This document shows, piece by piece, positions 54,727 to 62,946 of a stretch of DNA of 64,000 bases (within the stretch, counting starts at the first letter, position 1; each line of letters begins with the position of its first letter). Below the pieces are notes generated by a model that was not told where the DNA came from, did no database searches, and saw only the letters and a list, made by a program, of their open reading frames with translations. This DNA is from Acidaminobacter hydrogenoformans DSM 2784. GTDB lineage: Bacteria; Bacillota; Clostridia; Peptostreptococcales; Acidaminobacteraceae. The stretch covers positions 124,001-188,000 of the forward strand of contig NZ_FMWL01000001.1 of assembly GCF_900103005.1 (NCBI RefSeq), written 5' to 3'. The translations under genes and the position numbers were made by a program.

Positions 54727-57107
54727 TCTGCCTCACCTTCTTTCTTATTCATAGCTCGCCAGATAGACTCCGGCGTAAGTGGCAGCTGATTCAGCGGTAC
54801 GTCTGCCGCACGGGCCAAGGCGTTGGCCAATGCCCCCGGCATGCCTATCACCGCTTGTTCCCCCAAACCTCTGGCACCGTATGGACCGTCCTTCTGAGGG
54901 GTTTCCAGAAAATCGATCAGATAGTTTGGCGCATCACTGTACCGCATGATTTTGAAGTCTCTTAAATCATCATTCAGCACCTGTCCCCGACCGTTAAACT
55001 GGAAGCCTTCACAAGCCGCGAAGCCCAGGCCCATGGCCATGGCCCCGGCAATCTGCCCCCGGGCCAGAGCTGGATTGATCACCCTGCCCGCATCCAGGCA
55101 GCAGGCTGCGTTTAATACTTTGTAGGTGCCGTCGTCTGGGTCCAGAACTACCTCAACCCCTTGAGCCGCAAGGGTCCACTCCAGGTCAGGGTGGCCGGCG
55201 CCGGTTTCGGGATCAATGCCCGTCAGCAGTCTTGAAATGTAGCGCCCCCTGCCAATCACCTGGCCCTCAACGGCATTGCCATTGGGGTAGGTATAGCCCA
55301 GGGCGACGTCTTTAAGATTAAGACCTACATGGGGCTCTTCTTTGAGGTAGATTTTCCCGCCTTCAACCGATAAGTCCTCAGGAGGCACCCGCAGCACTAT
55401 GGAAGCGGTTCTGCGCAGCTGCCTCAGCGCGTCGTCACAGGCCTCCAGCGCGGCGCGGCCTGCCATAAAGAGGCCCCGGCTGGCAGCTGTCGCCCAGTCG
55501 TGGGGTGCCACTCTGGCGTCTACGGTCATTTGGACGTGAACCTGGGATGGATCGATTTTTAGCCGCTCCGCGACAATTTGCGCAAGACCCGTTTTCGTGC
55601 CCTGTCCAATTTCCACAATCCCCGTTTGAAGGTTGACGGAGCCGTCACCGTTAAAGGTCAGCACCGCGCCTGCATCTGTGTTGGTAGGCATGGCTGGGGC
55701 CTTCCACAGGCATGTTACCGCTTTGGCTTTGATGCGGCCATCCTCAAGAATGTGTCTGCTGCCCTCTTCCCAGCGCAGATTTTGTGCCACTTTTTGTATG
55801 CAGCCTTTCAGGTCGCCAGTGCATTCGTCCAGAATGCTCTGAACCGGTGTGGTGTCGCCAGCTATCACAGCGTTTTGCAGTCTCAGCTGGACGGGATCCA
55901 TGTCTAAGGCTTCCGCCAGGACCTCCATAGCCCTTTCAACAGCAAAGGAAGCCTCCACATGGCCAAACCCTCTGTAGGCGGTGGCAAAGGGATGATTGGT
56001 GTAAACACAAAGGGAATCGCAGCGCACATTGGGGATTCTATAGGGGCCCGTGCAGGAAATCGCCGCCGCTCGGCTGATATTGACCGCATAGTCCGCATAG
56101 GCGCCACTGTCGAATAAAAACTCTATGTCCGCGGCGATCAGAGTACCGTCTTTTTTTGCGCCCAATTTCACTTTGGCTTCCAGTCCCATGTTGCCTGGCG
56201 AGCTGATCAGATCCTGTTCACGGGTATTCACAAGCCGGACCGGTCTGCCGCCTACTGCCTGGGACATCAGATAGGCAAGGCCTTCCAGCTGAATACCGGC
56301 TTTGCCGCCAAACCCGCCGCCTATGGGTGGCGCAATTACATTGATCAGTCCTTCCTCAATGCCAAAGAAGATGCTCATGAGTCCCTTGACCACATAGGGC
56401 GCTTGTGTGGTGGAGTGAATTTCCACCTCGCCGCTGCCGTGGATTCTGACCGTTGCTGCCCGCGGCTCCATGGCCACGTGGTCGCCTGGCGGAAATGAGG
56501 TGGAGACCTCAACAATTTTGTCTGCCTCATTAAAGCCTTCAATTGGGCTGCCTTTTCTGATTTTCGTTCGGTTGGCTACGTTAGTGCCGGGTTCTGGCAG
56601 AATCGCCGGGATGTGGACGTAGGCTGCCATATCTGGGTGGAGCAAAGGCGCGTCGGACCTCAGGGCTTCCGAAGGCTTTTGAATGGCGGGCAGCACTTCA
56701 TAGACGACTTCAATGAGGCTTACTGCCGCCTGCGCCTCCCGGAGAGAGTCTGCCACCACCGCTGCGACTGGCTCTCCGTGATGACGGACGACACCTCGTG
56801 CAAGGGGCGGCTTATCCCCAAGATAGAGCCCAATGTTTCGAGTATGGTTTTCTCCGGTCAAGACCGCATGTACCCCCGGCATTGCCAGAGCTTTTTCTGT
56901 TTGTATAGAAAGTATTTTCGCGTGGGCATGAGGACTCAGCTTGACGGCAGCGTGGAGCATGTCTGACTCAATGTGATCTCCGAGATATTTTTGCCTGCCG
57001 GTCACCTTCTCCCAGCTTTCCTTGCGGGGAATCGACCTGCCTACTGCATGGCCGGAAGCACTTGCACAGCTTTGATTGCCTTCATTTTCTCGTCTTTTTT
57101 CGTCCAT
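54723..57107 (-). CDS. Molybdenum hydroxylase large subunit (xanthine dehydrogenase/purine hydroxylase type)
   Basis: A 794-residue Mo-binding subunit of the xanthine dehydrogenase family. PIGGGFGGKAG, AYRGFGHVEASF and the catalytic Glu750 in GARGLGEQAVIG are the MoCo-site motifs. The AYRGFG loop, not AYRCSF, excludes aerobic CO dehydrogenase. The substrate is probably a purine or N-heterocycle. Neighbouring selenium-related genes suggest a selenium-dependent hydroxylase, but the YqeB/YqeC markers of that trait are not in the window. ATG 57107 follows AGGGAG by six bases; the earlier in-frame codons are repeat DNA. Confidence 0.9.
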   Translation of the reverse strand: MDEKRRENEGNQSCASASGHAVGRSIPRKESWEKVTGRQKYLGDHIESDMLHAAVKLSPHAHAKILSIQTEKALAMPGVHAVLTGENHTRNIGLYLGDKPPLARGVVRHHGEPVAAVVADSLREAQAAVSLIEVVYEVLPAIQKPSEALRSDAPLLHPDMAAYVHIPAILPEPGTNVANRTKIRKGSPIEGFNEADKIVEVSTSFPPGDHVAMEPRAATVRIHGSGEVEIHSTTQAPYVVKGLMSIFFGIEEGLINVIAPPIGGGFGGKAGIQLEGLAYLMSQAVGGRPVRLVNTREQDLISSPGNMGLEAKVKLGAKKDGTLIAADIEFLFDSGAYADYAVNISRAAAISCTGPYRIPNVRCDSLCVYTNHPFATAYRGFGHVEASFAVERAMEVLAEALDMDPVQLRLQNAVIAGDTTPVQSILDECTGDLKGCIQKVAQNLRWEEGSRHILEDGRIKAKAVTCLWKAPAMPTNTDAGAVLTFNGDGSVNLQTGIVEIGQGTKTGLAQIVAERLKIDPSQVHVQMTVDARVAPHDWATAASRGLFMAGRAALEACDDALRQLRRTASIVLRVPPEDLSVEGGKIYLKEEPHVGLNLKDVALGYTYPNGNAVEGQVIGRGRYISRLLTGIDPETGAGHPDLEWTLAAQGVEVVLDPDDGTYKVLNAACCLDAGRVINPALARGQIAGAMAMGLGFAACEGFQFNGRGQVLNDDLRDFKIMRYSDAPNYLIDFLETPQKDGPYGARGLGEQAVIGMPGALANALARAADVPLNQLPLTPESIWRAMNKKEGEAE

Positions 57108-57140
57108 TCGTTTCTCCCTCACTTTCTCAGCCCTTCGACG

Positions 57141-57199
57141 TTTGGTGCGGCCCAGTCCCCAACCAAAATCTCGGTATGTCCCTGTCCCCAACCAACCTA
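57141..57199. repeat. TTTGGTGCGGCCCAGTCCCCAACC repeat, locus 6
   Basis: A compact copy (57141-57167, TTTGGT and ACCAAA ends) followed by a second CCCTGTCCCCAACC half-copy (57181-57194). It lies directly upstream of the molybdenum-hydroxylase large-subunit gene and partly inside its longest open frame. Confidence 0.8.
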
Positions 57200-57219
57200 T
57201 GCCCCAAAGTGCCTGTTAG

Positions 57220-57251
57220 TAAAATGGCGTCAGAACACAAATTCTGACGCC
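57220..57251 (-). terminator. Terminator of the Mrp-type operon
   Basis: Perfect 10-bp stem GGCGTCAGAA with TTCTGACGCC around a six-base loop, then ATTTT on the minus strand, about 50 bases after the mnhD stop. Confidence 0.72.
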
Positions 57252-57300
57252 GTCCCTTGTGAATGTCAACCAACTGAATTTTACAAAATAACCGAAACAC

Positions 57301-58881
57301 CTACCCCAGAACCAGCAGCCAGTGGAGTCCGCCTATCAGGAGCATCATGCCAAAGAAGGCCATTTCCACGTCTGGGGCAAACTGTCCCATGCGAATCGCC
57401 CAGGCAGGTTTATTTCTTAGGACAAGGAGATACATTGCCGCTGCCGCAGCAACATAGCCAAGGTAAGTCACGGTCTCCGAAGCCAGCTTGTAGAAAGGGT
57501 CTACCCCCAGCATCCAAACTTCCAGTGGATACAGAAGGACGACGTAAAGGGAAAGCATGCCTATGGCGAAGGCCTTTCCGCCAAAGAGCTTCATCCCCTC
57601 TTCCTTAGGACCGAAGAGCATGGAGATCCATTTTGAAAAGGACATGGCCGTGCCAAGGTTGATGAGGGTCAAAATGTGGATCAGATAGCCCTCATCAAAA
57701 TTTCCTTTGATGAGGCTCTTGCCTATGCTGCCTATCATCAGCGGCGCGCCGCTGATGGCCAGGACGCCTATGAGCACCGCGAAGCCCAAGAATGGATTCG
57801 TGCGCATGACGCCATGGATCTTGGTAAGCTCCCGGGTGTGGTACATGCGGGCCAAGGCACCGGCGGTGAGAAAGAGCAGGCTCTTGAACATAAAGTGGTT
57901 GAACGCATGCACCATACCGCCAAGGCCACCGTCCAGCTGATACATGGAGATCCCTATGACCATCAGGCCCACCTGGGAAACGGTATGAAAAGCCAGCATC
58001 CGCTTGATATCAGTCTGGAAAATGGCCCGGACTACGCCATAGAGGGCCGCAGCAACACCAAGGGCCAGGGTGATCGTATAGGCTGTCGTCGAGTTAAACG
58101 GCGCAATGACATTGAGGTATAGGAATAGGCCTGACTTGACCACCAGGCCGGAAAGGATCGCGGAAATGAAGGTTGGCGCGTAGCCATGGGCCACAGGGAG
58201 CCAGCCGCCAACGGGGAAGGAGGCGGTCTTCACCGCGAAGGTCGTCATAAAGCATGCCAGCGCGAAGCGTCCCCGGACAGACAACGCCACACCCGTCGCG
58301 CCCAGTGGCGCCGCACCGCCCAGCAGTCCGTGAATCTGGGTCAGGTTGAGGGTTCCGAGCTCCGTATAGAGGGCAATGATGCCCACCAGGAAGATCAGCA
58401 TCCCAACGCTGTTGAAAATCAGGTAATAGAGGCCCGCCCGGACGGAGACGGCATCCCGCTCGTAAAGGATCAGGATGCTGCTCAGGATAGTGACGACCTC
58501 AATCATGAGATAAAGCGTAAACAGGTCTCGGGTCATGTAAAGGGCGTAGAGGGAGCCCTGCAACATGCCAAGGAATAAGAAGAGCTTGTGGTCATTGCAG
58601 TGCTGATGCCATAAGTAACTGTAGATGTAGGCGAAGGCTACGGTGGTCATGATCAGGAACAATCGGCCAAAGCCATTGGAGGCGAGCTCAATCCCAATGC
58701 CTTCCGGCCAGCCACCAAGAATAACGCTGACCTCGCCCCTGCTCAGGAGCCAGAGGACCATGGCGCTTAGGATAACCTGCTCGAGGAACACCGTCCTCGT
58801 GAAATTGACCCGGTCAATGAGAAAAATCAGGAGCCCCCAGAAGAAGGGCAGAAATATGAGTGCCAGCATGAGCGCTTCCAT
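57301..58881 (-). CDS. mnhD: Mrp-type antiporter subunit D (NuoN/MbhH-like)
   Basis: A 526-residue membrane protein with about 14 helices, of the proton-pumping NADH-dehydrogenase antiporter family. Conserved parts include LYDMIEVVTILSSILILYERD-type Glu in helix 5 (here LMIEVVTILSS), WLPVAHGYAPTFISAIL-like Lys/His region (GGWLPVAHGYAP), and LAFHTVSQVGLMVIG. It translocates Na+ or H+ as part of the Mrp complex. It begins at the same base where mnhC stops, so the two are coupled, and it is the last gene of the operon. Confidence 0.88.
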   Translation of the reverse strand: MEALMLALIFLPFFWGLLIFLIDRVNFTRTVFLEQVILSAMVLWLLSRGEVSVILGGWPEGIGIELASNGFGRLFLIMTTVAFAYIYSYLWHQHCNDHKLFLFLGMLQGSLYALYMTRDLFTLYLMIEVVTILSSILILYERDAVSVRAGLYYLIFNSVGMLIFLVGIIALYTELGTLNLTQIHGLLGGAAPLGATGVALSVRGRFALACFMTTFAVKTASFPVGGWLPVAHGYAPTFISAILSGLVVKSGLFLYLNVIAPFNSTTAYTITLALGVAAALYGVVRAIFQTDIKRMLAFHTVSQVGLMVIGISMYQLDGGLGGMVHAFNHFMFKSLLFLTAGALARMYHTRELTKIHGVMRTNPFLGFAVLIGVLAISGAPLMIGSIGKSLIKGNFDEGYLIHILTLINLGTAMSFSKWISMLFGPKEEGMKLFGGKAFAIGMLSLYVVLLYPLEVWMLGVDPFYKLASETVTYLGYVAAAAAMYLLVLRNKPAWAIRMGQFAPDVEMAFFGMMLLIGGLHWLLVLG

Positions 58882-59231
58882 CAGTCTGTCCTCTCAAAGG
58901 TCTCATGATGAAAGATCGCGCGCCAGTCGAGGCTGCCATAATAGTGGAAAAGCTTGCCTGACATGAAGAGACCCAGGGCCGTTACGGAGGCCCCTATGAC
59001 AATGGCCGTGATCATCATGGCCTGAGGCAGCGGATCGACCATTTCCCCGGTGCCCATGCCAATGATTGGAACCGCGGTTCCCGTCTGGCTGGCAAGGCTC
59101 AGAAGCAGCAGGATCACCGCCGTCTGGACCAGGTTCATGCACAATATGGTTTTGACGACCTGACGGGAGGTGACAATGCCGTAGAGGCCAATCATGACAA
59201 CCAGACACGCCGTTACCGTAACGAACATCAT
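58881..59231 (-). CDS. mnhC: Mrp-type antiporter subunit C (NuoK-like)
   Basis: A 116-residue protein with three helices, homologous to NuoK. CMNLVQTAVILLLLSL and DPLPQAMMITAIVIGASVTAL are the family segments, the first Glu/Gln-rich helix and the conserved DPLPQALxLTAIVI block. It completes the ion path between MnhB and MnhD. It overlaps mnhB by four bases and mnhD by one. Confidence 0.92.
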   Translation of the reverse strand: MMFVTVTACLVVMIGLYGIVTSRQVVKTILCMNLVQTAVILLLLSLASQTGTAVPIIGMGTGEMVDPLPQAMMITAIVIGASVTALGLFMSGKLFHYYGSLDWRAIFHHETFERTD

Positions 59232-59665
59232 AGGCTCCCCTCCTCAAAAAACATGGTAATGATGCCGCTCATGCCCAAGGCAACTTTTGCGCCAATCAGG
59301 GTGTTTAAGAAAATCAGGATGATCCGTTTGAGCCGCATAGCCTCCGGTGTGACGAGTGGGGCGAAGTTGGCGGAAAAGAAAAGAATCTGGAGGATGCCGG
59401 CGGTGATCAATGCGAGGAAGAGATATTTTTCGATCCGGATCAATCGGCTAAGCTCTATGGTCTTTTGCTCTGAGATAAAATAGACCAGGATGTAGGCCGT
59501 CGCAAGGATGACGCCACCCTGGAAGCCGCCGCCCGGAGAGAGGTCGCCGTTGAAAACGACGTACAGGCCAAACATGAGCATAAACGGCAGCAGCAGGAGG
59601 CTGATGACCCTCAGGAGCTCGTGTTTTTGGACATTCGAGGCTTTCGACAAGTTGTCAGGGCTCAT
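59228..59665 (-). CDS. mnhB: Mrp-type antiporter subunit B
   Basis: A 145-residue membrane protein with four helices. The conserved block is GDLSPGGGFQGGVILATAYIL (shown as one region near residue 40), the MnhB/MrpB signature. The gap of about 170 bases to the MbhE-like gene upstream is filled by repeat DNA. ATG 59665 lies nine bases after GGGAGG; residues before it in frame are not family-like. Confidence 0.92.
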   Translation of the reverse strand: MSPDNLSKASNVQKHELLRVISLLLLPFMLMFGLYVVFNGDLSPGGGFQGGVILATAYILVYFISEQKTIELSRLIRIEKYLFLALITAGILQILFFSANFAPLVTPEAMRLKRIILIFLNTLIGAKVALGMSGIITMFFEEGSL

Positions 59666-59702
59666 GGTGCACTTCCTCCCTTCATAGAAAATCTTCATAA
59701 AA

Positions 59703-59816
59703 TTTGGTTGGGGACTGGGCCCGCCTGAACATCCGGCAGGGGACTGGGCCGGGCCAGCATTTCAGTGGGGGACTGGGCCGCCTTGAACCTTCGGCCCGGC
59801 CCAGTCCCCAACCAAA
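59703..59816. repeat. TTTGGTTGGGGACTGGGCC repeat, locus 7
   Basis: Three direct GGGGACTGGGCC copies (near 59710, 59740, 59767) and one inverted GGCCCAGTCCCCAACCAAA (59797-59816), so the ends pair. It lies inside the mrp operon, between mnhB and the MbhE-like gene. Confidence 0.88.
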
Positions 59817-59833
59817 AATCCCCAACCAAAATC

Positions 59834-60115
59834 TCAGCGGATTTCCTCGTCCTTTCTCCCCATAAACAGAATTCCAGCCGTGACCACAAACAACGTCGCA
59901 GCCTCAAAAAGGGAGTCAAACAGCCTGTAACTGAGGTAGATGCCCGTGACAAGGTTCTGCGAACCGGTCTCCGGCAAGGTGTTCTGTACATAATAGTCCA
60001 TGCTGAAGCGGCCATATTCCGGCACATCCAGGACAAAGGCCTCGAAAAGGCCATTTCCCACAAAGCCAATTGCCGCTAAAATCATCAAGCCTTTTATGGT
60101 GTCACGCGTTCTCAT
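59834..60115 (-). CDS. MbhE-like (MrpA C-terminal part) subunit
   Basis: A 93-residue protein with two membrane helices and a central polar loop (residues 35-60) containing YYVQNTLPETGSQNLVTGIYLSYRLFD as a region. This equals the final part of MrpA/MnhA and is coded separately as MbhE in Mbh-type systems. It overlaps the MbhD-like gene by 14 bases. Assignment is by position in the gene order and this conserved loop. Confidence 0.8.
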   Translation of the reverse strand: MRTRDTIKGLMILAAIGFVGNGLFEAFVLDVPEYGRFSMDYYVQNTLPETGSQNLVTGIYLSYRLFDSLFEAATLFVVTAGILFMGRKDEEIR

Positions 60116-60671
60116 CTTCTGTCACCCCCACGAATTCCACGCCAGGCGTCTGATTCAGCCAGCGCTCCAGTGAGTCGATCAGACAGTTGTTTTCGTTGCC
60201 CTCCACGCGGATGATGTCACTCTGCGCATCATAGGCGATCAGAAGATCCGGGCTGCTGGGCCGAAAGATGCCGGCCACAGTGGTATCCTTACCTTCCAGG
60301 CCGCCCAGCAGCTTGGCTTCAAGGCCATACAAATCGCAAAACCGGCCAAGCTCGCTCATAAATTCATCCAGCCGCTCCGGCGCCATAAGACAGCTGCCCG
60401 GAGCGCTCGCGACGGGCTTCACAACTACGTTCAGCGTCGTCTGCTTCATGACGGAGATGGTATAGATAAGCGGCACAAAGGCACAGCCCACCGCGATCTC
60501 CGCGAGGGCAATGTCCGGCGCATGCAGGAGCATATAGAGGCCGGCGGCGGTCAGGGAAAAGGCCGCGAAATAGAGGATCAGCCGGAAGTTGTTCTCCGTG
60601 ATCAGCGTCATGAGGGCTGCGATCAAGAGGGCGGTGCTGAGGACGGCCATGAGGATCATCATCGGATCCAT
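60102..60671 (-). CDS. MbhD-like (DUF4040) Mrp subunit with C-terminal extension
   Basis: A 189-residue protein: three helices of the DUF4040/MbhD type (about 1-85, with LHAPDIALAEIAVGCAFVPLIY), then a soluble domain of about 100 residues with no membrane helix, which is not part of MbhD elsewhere. The soluble domain includes GLEAKLLGGLEGKDTTVAGIF and a conserved-looking YDAQSDIIRVEGNEN. Role of the extension unknown. It overlaps mnhG by 13 bases and the MbhE-like gene by 14. Confidence 0.8.
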   Translation of the reverse strand: MDPMMILMAVLSTALLIAALMTLITENNFRLILYFAAFSLTAAGLYMLLHAPDIALAEIAVGCAFVPLIYTISVMKQTTLNVVVKPVASAPGSCLMAPERLDEFMSELGRFCDLYGLEAKLLGGLEGKDTTVAGIFRPSSPDLLIAYDAQSDIIRVEGNENNCLIDSLERWLNQTPGVEFVGVTEDENA

Positions 60672-60964
60672 GGGTGAATCCCTCCTTTTTCAGGCAGCAG
60701 CCCGCCACGGTACGCTGACGCCGCAATCATCTGATTGGAAACCGGATTGGTCGCCAGATAGAACACCAGCAGAATCAGGAGCCGCAGGGTCATAGGGCTG
60801 AACCCCAGCCGCAGCATCAGGGAAATGACCACCGTCAGAACGACCACGGAATCAATTTTACTGCTGCTGAGCAGGGTCTCATAGACGCCCTCCAGCCGGA
60901 AGATGCCGGCAACGCCGAAAGCGAGGAAAATCCAGGCCAAAACGAGGAGCAAATCTGCGATCAT
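60659..60964 (-). CDS. mnhG: Mrp-type antiporter subunit G
   Basis: A 101-residue protein with three helices: LAWIFLAFGVAGIFRLEGVYETLLSSSKIDS is the conserved N-terminal region (about 8-40), followed by MTLRLLILLVFYLATNPVSNQMIA. It is a small subunit of the Mrp complex. Overlaps mnhF by four bases and MbhD by 13. Confidence 0.9.
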   Translation of the reverse strand: MIADLLLVLAWIFLAFGVAGIFRLEGVYETLLSSSKIDSVVVLTVVISLMLRLGFSPMTLRLLILLVFYLATNPVSNQMIAASAYRGGLLPEKGGIHPWIR

Positions 60965-61218
60965 TTGAGCCTTCCCCCTTTCAACACAAAACGCGTCAGC
61001 ACTATGACCGTCATGAAACCAATAATGCTATAAGTCAGTATGATATCGAGGAGCCCGCTCTGACCGGAATAGACGGCGTAAACCGTCATGATCAGGGCTA
61101 TTTTTACCGCGATCAGATTCAGTGCGACCAGGCGCTCCCAAATAGTTTTAGCGAGGGTCAATTGATAAAGCAGGAATAAAATGGCGACCGCTATGAGCAC
61201 CATAGTAATCTCAAGCAT
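60961..61218 (-). CDS. mnhF: Mrp-type antiporter subunit F
   Basis: An 85-residue protein with three helices, including LVALNLIAVKIALIMTVYAV and IILTYSIIGFMTVIVLTRF as typical segments. ATG 61218 has GGGGGTGG five bases upstream; a GTG three codons earlier overlaps that site. The gene overlaps mnhE and mnhG slightly. Confidence 0.9.
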   Translation of the reverse strand: MLEITMVLIAVAILFLLYQLTLAKTIWERLVALNLIAVKIALIMTVYAVYSGQSGLLDIILTYSIIGFMTVIVLTRFVLKGGRLK

Positions 61219-61777
61219 CTGACCCACCCCCAGTCAGCAGCTGCTCGTAGCGGGTGTGGATCTGCCGGCGAAAGGCCTGAACCTCTTCTTCGCCATCCAC
61301 AAAGGCCAGTACCGTCAGCTCGGAGCCATGGACCTCCACGGTCATACTTCCCGGTGTCAAAGTGATGGCATTGGCAATCAGCGCGACCAGCATGGGCTCC
61401 TTCACCGTCAGCGTCACAGTAAACATTTCCGGCGAGGGCGAACCATAAACGACTCGCTTCATATGGGCCAGGGCTGAGGCGAAAATATCCAAAATCACGC
61501 GAAAGGAAAATCTCAGGATCCTGAAAAATCCCTGTGCCGCCACAGGCTCCAGATTGAAATAGGAGAGGAAACGCTTATAAAAAAGCAGTGTGGCGACCAC
61601 GGACAACAGGCCGGTGATGGTCATGCGCAGGCCAAAACGCCCGGTCAACAGCAGCCAAAAGAAAAACAGAACCGCGCCAAGCTGAAGGATTCTGACCCAT
61701 TGGTGGCGCTGGTCACCATCGGCAGAGCCTTTGTTTGCTTTGATCTCTTTATTCACCTTATTCGTCTTCTCCGCCAT
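61211..61777 (-). CDS. mnhE: Mrp-type antiporter subunit E
   Basis: A 188-residue protein with an N-terminal basic, low-complexity extension (about 1-24, KTNKVNKEIKANKG), two helices (about 30-70) and a soluble domain with TLTPGSMTVEVHGSELTVLAFVDGEE, the MnhE signature. It is the first gene of the operon; GGAGGTGA precedes ATG 61777. The N-terminal extension's DNA carries an ACCATCGGC motif. Confidence 0.9.
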   Translation of the reverse strand: MAEKTNKVNKEIKANKGSADGDQRHQWVRILQLGAVLFFFWLLLTGRFGLRMTITGLLSVVATLLFYKRFLSYFNLEPVAAQGFFRILRFSFRVILDIFASALAHMKRVVYGSPSPEMFTVTLTVKEPMLVALIANAITLTPGSMTVEVHGSELTVLAFVDGEEEVQAFRRQIHTRYEQLLTGGGSDA

Positions 61778-61796
61778 GCCGCCATCACCTCCTTAT

Positions 61797-61871
61797 AAAA
61801 AATCACGCCAAGAAACAGTCGCAGCAAAGTTGTTCCAACCTTTCCGTTACTGATCCGTGGCGTGATCCGCT
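61797..61871 (-). terminator. Terminator between ltaE and the mrp operon
   Basis: ATCACGCCA pairs with TGGCGTGAT across a long loop and is followed by TTTTTATAA on the minus strand. The long loop makes it less certain. Confidence 0.6.
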
Positions 61872-61879
61872 CTAAATTT

Positions 61880-62917
61880 CTACTGCACCAAACATGCCTT
61901 CATGACCTCCACGACCGTATCGATGTCTTCTCTCACAATGCCATAATGGGTCACAAACCTGTACTCCCCATCCTCCATGCCATTGGACTTGATCCCCGCG
62001 CTGAGCAGCTTCTGCAGGAACGTCGCTTCCTTGATCAGGCCTTCTTCAATTTTGAAAAAGACCATATTGATATCGCGCCTGTGCTTCATCAGTTCAATGC
62101 CTGGAATTTCCGTCAAACGAGAAGCCAAGTAGGTCGCGTTTTCATGATCTTCCCTCAGCCGGTCCACCATATGCGTCAGCGCGTAAAGCCCAGCTGCAGC
62201 AAGGTAGCCCGTCTGTCTCATGCCGCCACCCATGCGCTTGCGGTTCTTTCGCGCCCGTCTGATAAAGTCCTTCTCACCCACGAGCAGTGAGCCAATTGGC
62301 GCCGCGAGGCCTTTGGACAGACAAATGTTCACCGTATCCGCCTGGGCCGCAATGGTCTTCGCCGGCACCCCGAGAGCCAGCGCCGCGTTGAACAGCCGCG
62401 CCCCGTCCAGATGCACCGGAATGCTGTGAAGATAGGCCAGCCTGTAGATTTCCTTCATATTGTCCAGCGTCAGCACGCAGCCGTTGCCCAGCGCATTTTC
62501 CACGCAGATCAGTGACGTCTCCGGATAGTGGACGTCGCTCAGGTCCCGGATGGCATGACGCACGTCCAGCACCTCGATCTGGTTCAGGTGCACCGGCACC
62601 GTCTTCAGCTGAACCCCCGCCAGCGCCGCAGCCGCCCCAACTTCATGGGCCTGGATGTGCGCGTCCTGCCCAATAATAATCTCATCCCCCCGGCGGGTAT
62701 GGGTCATGATGGCCAGCTGATTGGCAAAGGTCCCGCTTGGCACGAACAGCGCCGCGTCCTTCCCCAGGAGCTCCGCCGCGTAGGCCTCCAGAGCCTTCGT
62801 CGCCGGATCGTCCTCATAGACGTCATCCCCAATCTCAGCCTCAATCATGGCGCGCTTCATCTCCTCCGGCTGCAGCGTCACCGTATCACTTCTCAAGTCA
62901 ATCCATCGCTTTGTCAT
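61880..62917 (-). CDS. ltaE: Low-specificity L-threonine aldolase
   Basis: A 345-residue PLP enzyme that splits threonine to glycine and acetaldehyde. It starts DLRSDTVTLQPEEM, has VPSGTFANQLAIMTH, the PLP-site HLDGARLFNAA and the PLP Lys202 in CLSKGLAAPIGS, then RKRMGGGMRQTG, all diagnostic of LtaE. ATG 62917 follows GGGG. It fits amino-acid fermentation with glycine as an intermediate. Confidence 0.94.
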   Translation of the reverse strand: MTKRWIDLRSDTVTLQPEEMKRAMIEAEIGDDVYEDDPATKALEAYAAELLGKDAALFVPSGTFANQLAIMTHTRRGDEIIIGQDAHIQAHEVGAAAALAGVQLKTVPVHLNQIEVLDVRHAIRDLSDVHYPETSLICVENALGNGCVLTLDNMKEIYRLAYLHSIPVHLDGARLFNAALALGVPAKTIAAQADTVNICLSKGLAAPIGSLLVGEKDFIRRARKNRKRMGGGMRQTGYLAAAGLYALTHMVDRLREDHENATYLASRLTEIPGIELMKHRRDINMVFFKIEEGLIKEATFLQKLLSAGIKSNGMEDGEYRFVTHYGIVREDIDTVVEVMKACLVQ

Positions 62918-62946
62918 GCGTCAAATCCCCCCAGGTCATTTTTTAT

